In this document: piece after piece, positions 22,298 to 35,500 of the stretch
Numbering within the stretch: the stretch's first letter is position 1
Layout: each line of letters opens with the position of its first letter
Assembly (NCBI GenBank): GCA_947069175.1
Contig: CAMTDV010000017.1
Location: 33,427,126 to 33,491,125 of the forward strand
Direction of reading: 5' to 3'
Length of the DNA: 64,000 nucleotides
From: Scalesia atractyloides
Taxonomy: Eukaryota; Streptophyta; Magnoliopsida; Asterales; Asteraceae
Program-made: the position numbers and the translations under genes
The notes under the pieces: generated by a model
What the model saw: the letters and a program-made list of their open reading frames with translations, nothing else
Database searches by the model: none
Told to the model about the DNA's origin: nothing

Positions 22298-22554
22298 CAT
22301 GTATTTTGCAAACCCATATGAATTGTGCAAACTATGCAAACCCAACCACAACCATTTATTTTTTCAGCTTAACGGTTCAGATTGAGAGCTCAAAGTTTTG
22401 TAATTAATTCAAGTCCAAAAAGCTAGTTTCTGTAACAATAGGACAAATATGTTAATTAACACATCTGAGAAACATGAAATCTCTGCAAATATGTCAATAA
22501 GCTACCTTTTTTTTCATTTTGTATACTTTCTCTCTAATACTTTTGATGAACGTT
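22298..22554. other. Short flank between the MULE end and Sirevirus 2
   Basis: AT-rich sequence with no gene or clear repeat. It continues on the far side of Sirevirus 2 at 36983, as shown by the shared target duplication. Confidence 0.5.
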
Positions 22555-22559
22555 CTTTT

Positions 22560-22958
22560 TGTTGGTGCATAATGTCTATGTCTTAGTCTTATATCGAGTC
22601 TGTATAGTATAGAGCTGAATATGCTAGGTAAATGAAGTATTTATGTTTGTAATAGCCAAGTTCGCCCATGAAGTATCATGTAAGCATGTTCGGCTGAACT
22701 TGCAGTAGCAAGTTCGGCCGAACTTGTATCTCCCAGGGGCGAACTTGTGTCTCTATAAATACCTAGCTAGCCTACTTCATTTGTAACTTTGGCATCTCTG
22801 AGGCGAAGCTCTGTCAGTTTGTAACCAGAACGTTTGATCAATAAAACTGACGATTAACTGATTAAATCTTGTCTATCGGTAACACGACGTAATATTTCCG
22901 CTATTATGGACGTTAGATATCAAATTTAGGTTCCTAAGCATCGAGGATCGGTCCTACA
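22560..22958 (+). repeat. 5' LTR of Sirevirus 2
   Basis: 399 bp, TGTTGGTGCATAATG... to ...GATCGGTCCTACA. It carries palindrome sites at about 22687 and 22709 and half-sites at 22656 and 22737. They lie just upstream of CTATAAATACC (about 22752), the likely TATA box. AATAAAACTG near 22841 may be the polyadenylation signal. Confidence 0.95.
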
Positions 22959-22960
22959 AG

Positions 22961-22972
22961 TGGTATCAGAGC
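22961..22972 (+). other. Primer-binding site of Sirevirus 2
   Basis: TGGTATCAGAGC begins two bases after the LTR end and matches the 3' end of initiator Met-tRNA, the usual primer for plant copia elements. Confidence 0.95.
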
Positions 22973-23633
22973 TAGAACAGCCTGATTTGATAGTATCAAG
23001 ACAAGATCACTTTTATTTCATCTCCATTCTTCTATTTTTCTTAACTTTTGAACATAAAATGAAGAATTCACAATCAAAATATTTTCAAATTTGAGTATAT
23101 CATGTAAAATACAACAAAGATAAACCCTTGAAAGATTGGAGACCAAATTCATGTCAAAATTTTGAAAAAACCATGTTTTGGAAAACTCTAATGATCGAAC
23201 TTGTTGGCCCGGCCGAACTTGGTCTAAAACATCACTTTTCAAGTGATTTTTTAGCAAGTTCGCTCGAACTTGAGGTATTTTTGAGGTAATTCTTGCCAAG
23301 TTCGCTCGAAGTTATCAATTTTCCACTGATTTTATAGAAAGTTCGACCGAACTTGTGTAATATCAAGGAATTATTGAGTAAGTTCGCCCGAACTTGCTTG
23401 TGTTTCATCAAAATTCTGATAGCAAGTTCACTCGAAGATACACTGGATTTGTTTCTTTCAAAAGTTCATAAGGTCGACCAAAGATAAGTAAAATTTTTCA
23501 AAACAAATATCACAAGTTCAACCGAACTTGTGATAAACTCAAGAATTCTTCACTGTTACTACAAGTTCGACCGAACTTGTAGTAGTGCTAATTGTTTTCA
23601 AAGTTTTTGAATATTTTCATCTCGTTATTCACA
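22973..23633 (+). other. Leader of Sirevirus 2 with CAAGTTCGNNCGAACTTG palindromes
   Basis: No gene. About eight sites, some with one or two changes, lie between 23195 and 23585 at intervals of roughly 40-50 bp. They stop about 50 bp before the gag start at 23634. Confidence 0.85.
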
Positions 23634-26600
23634 ATGGATGATATGCAAAGAGCTTTTATGTCCGGAGCTAGTTCGTCGAATGCCAACGTCATCAAGTCAA
23701 TCTTGATAACGAGATGGGAACGACTGTTAAACCGCCCAAGCTAATGAGCATGGACGAGTATGAAGCATGGAAGGAGAAATTCACATATTGGGTTCAAGCC
23801 ATGCACTTTGTTGGCTGGGTGTCGATTGAAAGAGGCTACACTGTTCCGGTAGATGAACATTAGCAAGTCCTTGAGAAGTACAATTACTCGATAGTACAGA
23901 GAGATGAATACATTGTTGAGAAAAAGGTGATCAGTCTCATCCAACAGTCTGTCAAAGAAGATATCCTGATTTTGCTACCAGAGTATACTACTGCAAGATA
24001 TCTTTGGTTGTCATTACAGAAAAAGTATCAAGGCAGTGCCGAAATGATCAAAAGTAAAAAGGCGCTTATTCTGAAAGAGTTCGATATCTTCACAATGTTA
24101 AAGAATGAGACCATGAAGCAAATGATCGAACGTTTTTGTCATCTTAAAGTTCAAATGCGAAGACACAGTCTCGAGAAGACAGAACAAGAATACATCGACA
24201 AGCTTGCTAACGCACTACCAGATGGTGAATGGGCTACTTATTTGATGGTTCTGAAGAATAGTGATAAGTGGGAATTCTTCAAGTTGTCAACGTTTATCGA
24301 CAAACTTGAAGGCCACGAAATAGAGCTTCTGAAGATTGCAAAGTCAAAGAACGCTAATGTAGTTCAAGGCGTTGGGTTGTACTACAAAAGTGGAATGCAT
24401 GACAACATTTCAAGTCCGAAAATTGGGACAGCGTTTGTGCGAACATGAATGCTTCTCCACAGACCAAAGTCAATCACAACCTCATTATGATCAGAGTCCA
24501 CAGAGTTCGTTCTCAAGCACTGGTTCAAATTCATCTTATCAAAGTCAAGCAAATCAGAGTCAACAATCAAATTCTGATTCGAATGTATACAAGTGCAACA
24601 TCGCAGTGAATTTGAACAATGTTGTTCGGAACAAGTTGCTAAACAACATATGTCTCTTCTCACCACTGTATTGGAGTCATACAAAAGTCTTGTAGCCGGT
24701 AAAATTGGAAATCCTGAAATGACGGCAGAAGATTATGACCAAGTGGATGAAGAAGAACTCGAGTTGATGGATATCAAGTGGTGTTTAGCATCAATTATCC
24801 GAAGAGTCACAAAATTTCTTGCTCTCACTGGCCGAGATATCAGAAATTCAAGCAACAAGTTGGGCTTCGACAAATCAAAAGTGACGTGCTTCAGATGTCG
24901 CCAAAAGGGACATTTCAAGAGAGAGTGCAAGAATCCTGAAGCAACAGGAAATCAGAGTCCTTTCGGAGGAGGCAACGAGTATTATAAGAAGTCACTTCAA
25001 TACAAGTCACTTCAATATTGCAGAGGTTGAAAAACCTTGTACAAAATGTACCGAACCATGTTCTGAGTGTGTCGAAAAATAAAAAATCATCGCTGAAAAC
25101 AATGTGCATAATGAACTTTTGAAATATGATTATCGCACAATGAAGGAAGCGTATGATAAAATGAAAAATGATTATGGTAGGCTTGATAGAAATAACATCG
25201 AACAACATGATACCATAAGAATGTTAAAAGGAACAGTAATGGATAAGCAAAAAGCAATTAATATCTATATTAACACCATTGCTGAAACTAAGCAACAACT
25301 CCAAGACATGAAAATTGAAACAGAACGTGTTCAACAACTTTTGAGAAGTTACACATGTAATGCATATGTCATTGATCACATCCTTCCAACAATTCCATCG
25401 GAAGAGAAACCTAAAAAGATGGTAAGGAATACAACAATGTTCCTCCACCCCTTTGCGAGAAGTATTGTCGCAAATCCGCTGATGGGAAGGATAAGGCACT
25501 CAACATTGAGTTGTTATCTGAAAAGAAAACTGAGTTGCCAGAGAACATTGATGTAATCTATACTAAAACAGATGATGACAATGATGTGGTTAAAAAGGTT
25601 GTTGAAAATGTTTTAAACGATTATGATAAAGGCAGCTTTAAAAGCGCCGACTCGAGCTTAAAGAATTCAGATTCACAGTCCGAAGATGACGATACATCAT
25701 CGGAGAATGATCTATGTGATGATCCTAATGTTGTCATGTACAAGATTAAGGAATCTGATAGATTATACTTTGATGACAGTTTTCCGATTCAGAATGTGAA
25801 GGAAGAATTATTAGACAAATTCTTTAAACTCATGGAAGTCACATCAGATGATCTGGAGATCAATGAAAAGAAATTCTATTCCAAACCTAAAAGAAACAAC
25901 TACCGAAAGAATGGTGGTGATCATCCGGAAAACCGGAGAGCTGGGTTGGGATTAAAAGAATCAGATGAACCTAAAAGGAAACAGTCACCATTTCATGAAT
26001 ACAAGAATAAAAACATGAATTTTGTATATGGGACAAACACGGTTCATGAGGAAAGTTTGATCGGGAAACAATCAAACGATGAGTTTAAAAAACAAAAAGA
26101 ACATCGAGATAAAGCCAAAATTGCAAGTGGTGCCAAAACAAGTGGTGTAAAACCCACTAAAGGACATCCACATGATTCTCGGACTTGTTTGAAGTGCAAC
26201 GAAATTGGTCATATTGCACGTTACTGTCCGAAATCAAAGCCGGCTTATCTTCGAAGGAAAGAAAGTTCAAATGTTGTGAAACCGAAGCAACCAGTGTTTG
26301 TAAAACCTGTAAAAGGTGAAACTTCAAAGGCTAATCAAAACAATTTTTACATCAAGAAGGCTAACATAAAATCTCAAGCCTGGATTGCAAAGAAACGGTC
26401 AACAACATTTGAGATCACTAAGTCTGAGCTTGCTAAGACTAGTGGTAACATGAAAGAATCAAAATCAGAAATCATAATTAAAACCACATCTGAAACTGTC
26501 AAAAATACAAGTGGTAACAATTCAAAAGATAAAAAGACGATAAAGTTTTCAAACATAAACATCATAGAAAATTCAGATGAAGAATGGGAAGTTTATTCTG

Positions 26601-26707
26601 TAGATGAGTGTGGATTCGATTATGCTGATGAATGTGAATTTGATTTTGATGATGGTTATCCAATTCAACCCAAGACCAAAAAGGCTTGGGTCTCGCTTTT
26701 TAAATAG
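23634..26707 (+). pseudogene. Sirevirus 2 gag and gag-pol linker, broken
   Basis: ATG 23634 opens a copia-type Gag, but the frame shifts near 23690-23720 and a TAG lies at 23862. The main capsid part (23927-24430) has the KEDILILLPEYTTARYLW and TMKQMIERF blocks of copia Gag. A further frame break lies near 24410-24590. The first zinc knuckle is CFRCRQKGHFKREC (about 24890-24930). After a stop at 25028 and more frame changes, a long charged frame (25511-26707) carries a second knuckle, CLKCNEIGHIARYC (about 26189-26230). Two knuckles are common in Sirevirus Gag. The protein would package genomic RNA in cytoplasmic particles. This copy cannot make it whole. Confidence 0.85.
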
Positions 26708-26718
26708 ATTGTTAAAAT

Positions 26719-29700
26719 GTGCAGGGGCTCCAGAGATCCGTACTTTCTAAGTGGATTTTGGATAGTGGAGCGTCCAGGCATATGACGGGAATGAAAGCGC
26801 TGCTATTCGACATTAAAGCTATCAATGGTGGATATGTTGGATTTGTAGGAAATCAAGGTGGAAGGATAGTCGCCGAGAGAAAACTCTCCAATGGCATCGT
26901 TTCATTCGATCGCGTGAACTATATTGCAGAACTTGAGAATAATCTTCTGAGTATATCGCAGATTTGTGACAAGAAGTTCACGGTCCATTTCAACGACAAA
27001 GAGTGTATTATCTTGAAGCCGGGATTCAAAATACCAGATGAGTGGATTCTGATGCGAGCACCACGTGAGAATTATTTATATGTTCTTGATATGGGTGTCG
27101 CTACCACTTCATCAAAATCAGCACAATGTTTTGTGTCAAAGGCTACTGAAAATGATTCTATTCTTTGACATCGCAAGATGGGGCATATTCATTTGCGAAA
27201 AATGAATTTCTTGGTTCATAGTGATCTTGTAGAAGGCGTAAATCTTTGGAGTTTTCAGATGTCTGATCATTGATTAGAATGCAAAAAGGGAAAGCAGATG
27301 AAGAAATCTCATCCGAAGAAAATTCTGAACACAATCAAGTTACCATTAGAACGTCTCCACATGGACTTAGTTGGTCCTGTAAATGTTCGAAGCATCTCAG
27401 GAGACTTATATTGCTTGGTCGTGACAGATGACTATTCGAGATATTCGTGGGTATTCTTTCAAGAATCAAAAGACGAAATGTTCGAGAACTTGGTTATTCT
27501 ATTCAAGAAACTCGAGAACCTTTATCATCTGCCAGTCAAACGCATTAGAAGTGACAATGGCACAGAGTTTAAGAATAATAAAATGAAGGAATTCTACAAC
27601 GCAAAAGGGATTCTGCACGAGTTTAGTGCTCCCTATACTCCACCGCAAAACAGAGTAGCTGAACGGAAAAACAGAACTTTGATTGAAACTGCGAGAACCA
27701 TGCTTGCAGATTCTAAACTTCCAATCAGCTTCTGGAGTGAAGCGGTTGCTGCGGCTTGCTACACGCTAAACAGGGTTCTCACTATCAAACCAACAAAGAA
27801 AACATGTTTTGAGATGATAAACCGACGGAAGCCAAATTTGAAGTTCTTAGAGCCATTCGGTGCACCATGTACCGTAATAGACCAAGATGGCAAATTCGGA
27901 GCTAAATCTCTTGAGGGTTTCTTTGTCGGATATGTGAGTCCGTTGAGAAGAGTATATGTTCCTTCATTGAGAAAGGTTATTGAAGCACAGCACGCGGATT
28001 GTTTCAACTATACAGATCATATTCAAAGGAAAGGTGACGCATGGCTGTTTAACTATCAAGACCTTTGGAAGTCATTTGACTTGCCCGAAGAACCATCTGA
28101 CGAAGAAGTTGCAGCGTTATATTATCTTCACCAGTCACCGAATCAAGAACAAATTGTTCGACCAATTGTGGTTAATCAACCCACGTTGGATCCATCTTCT
28201 TCTGGCATAAGTTCAAGCAATAGTGGTGTTCCGGCTGAAAATGTTTCTGACACATTAACAACACTGCTACTCCTCCAACAAATGCCTCTACTGAACCAGT
28301 GAATACAACAACAGACCCCAGTATGCCTCAGAATCAGAACTCTGACTCAGATGAAGCACCAACATTTGATGCTGATGGGGAATCATCTTCTTCAGACGAG
28401 GAAGTGGAGCAGGTTACAAGTCTCTTTAATCAATATGCAGTCTCGAACAACAGAAATGAAGCTTCATCAAGCTCTCCAAACGTTTAATTGGTCGTTGATC
28501 TCAACATCACGAATCAACAAAACTCAGTAGATGTTCCAAGTGAAGAATTTCCGCGATCATATTCCTATCATCCATCAACAAATATTATCGGAGAACTCCA
28601 AACTGGTGTTAGAACTCGAGGGCAAATTAACAAAGCACTCAGTTGTTTCTACACTCACGTTGCTCCAACCCAGAACTATTGCTTCTATTCATGTTTCATC
28701 TCTCAGATTGAACCAAAGATAGTTAATGAAGCTTTAGCCGATGAAAACTGGGTACAAGCAATGCAAGAAGAATTATTGCAGTTTGAGAAGTTGGGAGTGT
28801 GGAAGCTTGAAGACCAACCAGAAAATCAGAAAGCAATTGATACAAAATGGGTCTTTAAGTGTAAACGTGATGATAGAGGTGTTATTGTTCGTAACAAAGC
28901 TAGGCTTGTTGTCAAGGGATTTCACCAGCAGGAAGGGATAGATACATGGAAGTCTACGCACCAGTAGCTCGCTTGGAATCTATTCGAATCTTTCTAGCTT
29001 TCGCATCATGGAAAGGATTTAAGGTCTATCAATTGGATGTCAAATCGGCTTTTCTGTACGGAAAATTACGCGAAAAGGTGTACGTTGGACAACCACCGGG
29101 GTTTGTCGATCCACTCAACAAGAATAAAGCATACCTACTGGTAAAGCTCTTTATGGTCTACACCAAGCCCCGGGAGCCTGGTACGAGACGTTATCACAAC
29201 ATCTCGTCGGAAACGGCTTTATCAGAGGACCTGTGGATAGTACTCTTTTCACTAGAGAAGTTGATGGTCATCTGATTATAGTTCAAATCTACGTCGACGA
29301 CATCATCTTTGGATCTACAAACGATAGTCTCTGCAAGGAGTTTGAGGGAATCATGAAAAAGAAATTCGAAATGTCCTCGATGGGCGAAATGAAGTTCTTT
29401 CTTGGTTTGCAAGTAGATCAGCTTCCAGATGGTATTTTCATTCATCAGACTAAGTATGTTCACGACATCTTGAAGAAGTTTGGAATGGAAAGCTTGAAGC
29501 CTCTATCCACGCCTCTTGCTCTAAATCACGGCATTTGCGTTGACGAGACTGGAGCCAAAGTTGACGAGACGTTATACAGATCGATGATTGGATCGTTGAT
29601 GTATCTGACGGCATCGTGCCCAGATATTATGTATCCAACCTGCCTCTGCACCAGATATCAGTCAAGCCCAAGGATCTTACACATGCAGATCGTGAAGCGA

Positions 29701-30281
29701 ATCTTCAGATACCTGAAAGGATGCCCAAGCACCAGCTTGTGGTACCCGAAGAACGACAATTTCGACCTCACAGGCTATGCTGATTCTGATTTTGGTGTAG
29801 ATAAGTTGAACTCAAAACCAACTACAGCGGGATGCCAGTTCTTCGGAATAAGAATGGTAACCTGGCAGTGTAAGAAACAGACTACGGTCGCTCTCTCTAC
29901 CTGTGAAGCTGAGTATATCTCGGCCTCCAGCTGTTGTTCACAGATTATGTGGATTCAACAGTAGATGAGAGACTATGGTCTGCAATTTCTTGACACTCCG
30001 CTGTTTGTTGATAACAAGGCAGCCATAGATATAACTAAAAATCTGGTTCATCACTCACGCACATAACACATTGAAATTCGTTATCATTTCATTCGTGATT
30101 TCTACGAAAAGAAATTTGTGCGAATAGAAAAAACCCACACCGACGAACAAAAGGCTGATTTTTATACCAAACCATTTTCTTTGTCACGATTTAAATACTT
30201 GCTGAGAATTAATGGTATGAAAAATTTGCTGACAGGTGCGGACGCTGAGGTTGAATACGGATCGGACGACGAGTTCGCGTG
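26719..30281 (+). pseudogene. Sirevirus 2 pol: protease, integrase, RT, RNase H
   Basis: The protease has WILDSGASRHMTG (about 26752-26790). The integrase zinc domain begins HRKMGHIHL (27168), where a TGA and a later stop at about 27273 interrupt it. The core has HMDLVGPV, DDYSRYSWVFF and IRSDNGTEF (about 27358-27570), with the catalytic D, D and E region intact. GKY-type domains follow. RT starts near 28741 (NWVQAMQEEL, KARLVVKGF), shifts frame near 28940, and resumes with VYAPVARLESIR and QLDVKSAFLYG. Its active site is IYVDDIIFGST (about 29288-29320). RNase H has ADSDFGVDK, LSTCEAEYI and, after a stop at 29962, VDNKAAI, ending at TGA 30281. The PR-INT-RT-RH order is that of copia. At least four disabling changes are visible. 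Confidence 0.9.
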
Positions 30282-32592
30282 ATCCACATTGGTTTTTAAA
30301 TATCTTTCTAGTTTAGAATTTTGTTAAAAGCTAAAATCCAAAAAGATGTTTTGATTTTAGAGGGAGAAATGTTAGAGAAAATTCAAAAACATTCGAAAAA
30401 TTTTAAAATCCAAAAACATATGAAAAATTCAAAATGTACAAAAACATTGAAAAAGACAAAAAGAGTTCAGTGTCATATAAGGAAATGATAGTACATCAGT
30501 GGACTATCACAGTATGCTAAAAAATGTAAAGTTTAAAAAGTGATAAACGAGTCTTACTGTGGATGTGTCGATAGGCTTAACACGTTCAGTAAATTGTTTT
30601 CGAGATATAAACTAAATTTAACAACTGCTTAAACTTGTGGATTAACATATCTTGGATATATGGACTTAACTCTGAAATTTCGTTTGAAAGATTGCCTGAT
30701 TCTGAGATACGAGGTCTTTATAGATAGTTGATATCTGGGGTATTATACAAGTTCTTCTGATTTTGCGGAAGCAATGGCCTAGAACTTCTATAATGCTTTT
30801 GCTATAAAACCCAAACTGCATGCAATATTGAAAAGATTCGAAAGATCTAATCATTTGCAGTGCTAAAAAGATTCCTTAAGTGGAACACACCTTAAAGACG
30901 AGCATTCATCTCTTTGTCTGTACGGTAGTACTAACCTGAGCTCTCAAGGTCTCGCACAACCCAGATACAGATATCAATTATGCTATATTCACCTATAAGA
31001 TGAAATCTAGGGAATCTGGATACGGGAGTATATTCAAGAAGTGGGAACCACAGATAACTAAAGTTTCATAAATCATACCTTAACATATCTTGAAACAGTT
31101 GAGAAATGTGGTAAAGCTTAAGAGGACAAACATATCGACAATCTAGGTAAATGAGTTTAAAGCTTAAAGTCATTTAAAGGTCAACGGTACTGGTGATATG
31201 TCTCAATCACCTGATATGATCCTTAGACACGAATTCATAAAAATATGTCTGTAAATATGTTTGTACATAGTTTACATTGTTCTATACATAGTATTTCAGC
31301 TTTACAGATTAAAATCAAAAAGATTTTCAGTGTGTTTTAGCATAAACTTACAAAAATACAAAAAAGATTTTATTTCTACATTGTTTTCAGCAAACCAATG
31401 TTGGAGAACGGATCTTCGAAGTCTGGTAAGATGCTAGAACTGGTGGGAATCTCTTTGATAACGGGCTGGGAGCTAATCTGTAAAATCTGAAAAGTCAAAA
31501 CGATAAAAAGTTCATTAATTTGAAATTTTGATTTTGAAAATATCAATAGTTTGTTCGTAACGGGTCAAACCGGGGTTATTAACTTGGACTCGGCAGACAA
31601 ATCGGTTAACCAAGGTCATTACTTGGACTTGGTCAACTGAGTGGATTTTCATAACTGGTAAAAAGTTGAAAAGTTCAAGGGTTAAAATGAAAAATTGAAA
31701 AAGTTTGAAAATTTTGGTTTGGCAAGTTCGGCCGAACTTGCTAAACAAATCATGTTTAACAAAAAACAAGTTCGGCCGAACTTGCAGATGGCTGTTTGTT
31801 ATTTTAAAAGTGTAAGTTCGCTTGAACTTTTGATGGGCTTTTGTTAGTTGGGCTTAACAAGTTCGCCCGAACTTGACTTGGTATAAATACCAATCAAGTT
31901 CGGCCGAACTCATACAACAGCCTTCAAACTCTTTAAAACGAACTTGAACTTTGAGAGAACTTTAGTGATTTTGGCAATTTCATACTGTTACGCTGCCCAA
32001 ATTCAATTGGTTTTGGTGATTTGCACACCACAATCAATGGCAGAGGTATTGATTTGATCATTGAACAGTGTTTGGACCATTAATGAACGAAACTAGATCA
32101 AAAACTTAAAATCTGTTAGATCTAGGTGTTGTTGGTTAAAATTGAACATAAATCCTGAATCTACAAGTAAAATCGACCGTGTAACTGAGTTTGTTTTGGA
32201 TTGTAATGGACATTTGCATGATTGAACAGTTTTGGTTGGAGAAGATGACAAGTTCGGCCGAACTTGTTGTTAAGTTCGACCGGACTTGCATCAAAGATCA
32301 TTTAAATCTGCTAAAAATGTATGTTCGACCGAACTTTATAATTTGTGTTTGAAAGAATGAAACACGTGTTCGATCGAACTTATGTTAATGAAATCTTAAC
32401 TGTTAAATGTGTAAGTTCGCCCGAACTTATCTTTCTTTATTGAACATGTGTTTAGAACATGTTCGGGCGAACTTGAACAAAACAGAAAGTTGTAACACCT
32501 AATCAAGATCGCCCGAACTTGATAAAAGTGTTAGAAAATTTTTGTGAAATTTTTCTCGATAGGCATGCTATTTGTTTTACGTCATTTTTCAG
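30282..32592 (+). other. Spacer between pol and the additional ORF of Sirevirus 2
   Basis: About 2.3 kb without a gene. It starts with a polypurine-like TTTTAGAGGGAGAAATG (30355-30371). The second half holds about a dozen CAAGTTCGNNCGAACTTG-type sites (31723-31910 and 32249-32520). It ends at a splice-acceptor-like TCATTTTTCAG (32582-32592). Confidence 0.8.
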
Positions 32593-35500
32593 GCACAAGT
32601 TCCAGCACGTGTAATCTCAGTAGAGTTCTCGAAGACTCACAACATGTGCATCACGCTCGACAAAACGATCTGTCCTTCACTTAAAGAATATGACATTATA
32701 TTGAAGTTTCTAGAAGAAAGCACTATTCGCAGAGCGATTACAGAGCGCACAGTGTCGTATCGATCACACATTGTTCATTTCTGCATGAATGCAAGTTTGA
32801 GTGCTGATGAGAAGACAATTACTTCTACCATGCAAGTTGGTAATGAAGTTAAGCCGATTACTGTAACGGAAGATGATATTCGCAGACTATTACAGTTCAA
32901 CGATAAAGAAGATGATCCTATTTATCTTGATGAGAGGATGGTGCGTGGTTGTTTCTTCCGTATGGGGTACAAAGGTAGCGTGAACAAGCCGACACTGAAG
33001 AAAGGGGAAGTGCCAAACCCCTACAAGCTCCTGATGCACGCCATAATTCATACATTTAGTCATCGCAAGGCAGGGTTGGAGGATGTTCAAGATTACTTAG
33101 CTTGCATGGCAACGACACTAATTCTGAAAAAGCCGTTTAACTTCTCGAAGTTAGTTTTCACACACATGTCGAAGAACATGGAGGATTCTAGATTGTGTCT
33201 TTATCCAAGATCTGTTCAAATGTTGATTGACGAGAAGTACACAAATATTGCACGAGATCCGAACGATGTTTTATACTTAGTTCATCTTGATGAGACCACA
33301 GTAAAGAAGCTAATCAAGTTTCAGAAGCAAGCTTCAGCTCCTGTTGCAAAGCCTGTATTTGGAGCGATCAAAGATTCTAATTATATTATGCCGCCAAACA
33401 ACAAATGGAGAAAAGATGGCAGTGACGATGAGAAAGAGCTTAACGCTGGAAGGAGTGGTTTAAGGAATTCAAACCTAAGGCAAGGAGTGAATGGTTCTTG
33501 AAGGCAGAAACTGATAAGCCTAAGAAGAAACGAGCAGCTAAGAAAGTTGAAACGATGCTCGTCGACAAGGATGAACCAGAGAATGTTGAAGCAGTTGCTG
33601 GATCAAGTGCTGCAGGTGTTATTGAGAGTCAAGAGACGGTGAAAACAACTCAAGACGATGTTATATCAGCTACTTCTGAAAACGAAGATGATTCCGATAA
33701 AGAAATTCCGGTGAAAGAGCCAGAAAAGACTGACGCAGAGATTAGAGCTGAGAAAGAAAGAGAATTGGATGCTGATTTTGATCCAAACGCGGAAAAAGAA
33801 TCTGATGAGGAAAGGTCTAAGAAAAAGGCAAAACGATCTAAGTCTGCAGCTGTTATTATTACAAAGACTACTGGCTTTCCTCAAACAAAAGGCAAAAGGA
33901 AAAAAGAAAGCTCAAAAAGCAGTTAGCAAAAGATACAAAGGAGCTTTAAAGAGCGCAGAAGTTACACAAGAACCTTCTGGCGCACAGGAGAAAGGAGTTA
34001 CACAAGAACCTCCTACACAAGAACCTCCTGTTATTGATATATGTGAAGTTGAACGTCCAGGAGTCACACAAGAATCTCCTGTGATTGTTGCATCGGAAGC
34101 TGAAAGGCCAGGAGCTACACAAGAACCTCCTGTTTCTAGTTTTGTGGAAGTACCGATTATTCAATCGCCTGTTGCTCCAACGACTTCCGTTCCTAAAAGT
34201 TCTATGCCAAGGAAGTCAACACCAAAATCTGCAACACCAAAGTCAACACCGAAGACTCCAGGAGGGCCTAATGTGTTTGGTGATATGCACAATGATCCTA
34301 TAAGTTTGCAGGATCTAAACGATTTCTTTCCAGAAACAAATGTTGAACTTCTGGAAAAGTGTGTGAAGGCGTTAGAAGAAAAAGTAGCGCAGAATGAAGT
34401 TGAAAAAGCAGAGCTTATTAACAAAATGAATCAAAGCGCTGGCGAAAAGGAAATGTTGGATGACAAGGTGAAGGTGTCAGAGAATGAAAGAGAATATCTT
34501 AAAGCGTTGATCGAAAGTCTGCAAGATGCTAATGAGAAAATGCAAACAGAAATTTCAGAGTTAAAGTCTGTCCAAGCCCTAAATGATCGAAGATTCTCCA
34601 GGATGCAGAAAGTGTTATCTAATGCACTGGGTATCGATTTCATCGCTGAATATGATCGTCTAGATCAACAGGAAGCTAAGGAACGAGCTGAAAAAGAATA
34701 AGTTGAGAGTGGCAAAGGTAAAGGAGTTGAAGGTGAAGCTCCTAAGTCTTCTGATGCTACAGAGAAACCAGTTGAAGATGTTTCGAAAGCTTCTAAGTCT
34801 GATATTCCTAAGGTTGACGAATCTGTCAAGCCTTATGATCCTATTATTGCTTCTGAGGAAAAAGACGATCAAGAAGCTGAGAAAGATGATAAAGAGGATG
34901 GAGAGGAAGGAAGTTACGAAGATTGGAATGTTGGTGACGATGATGATGACGATGATCAGGGTAATGTTGGTATTAGAGTTTCTGAAGCCAAAATCTCTGA
35001 TGATTTTGATTTTACTGCCCTAATGGACGATGAATCGAACAGAATGGAAGATAAAAGTCAGGGGGAGTCAGGGCAGAAAGGGCCAACTAATGATAATATA
35101 GATATGGCAAATGTTGATCGTTTTGCAAAGCCAGTTGCTGCTATTCTCGCGAAGCCTTTAATGATAATGTTAGAACACAACGTGGAGGAAGGTCAATATG
35201 TACATAACTACACGAAGGAGGATTTAGCTAGATTGATCGAAGTTGAAGTTGAATTGTTAGAGTTTGATTTTGAGGAGGATGTGATGAATGTAAATCCTTT
35301 TGAGCCAAATGATTATCAATATCAAAGACGATTCGAAAATGATGAATACAATCGAGTAATTGTGGAAGATTGGTCTTCAGATGACGAATCAGATCAGAAA
35401 GCGAAGTACGTTAGTTCTAATTCGGATAGTTTTCCTACTTTTGAAGAGATGTAAAAGCAGCTTGATGAAGATATGTTGAAGGAAAGGATTGGTGAATCAG

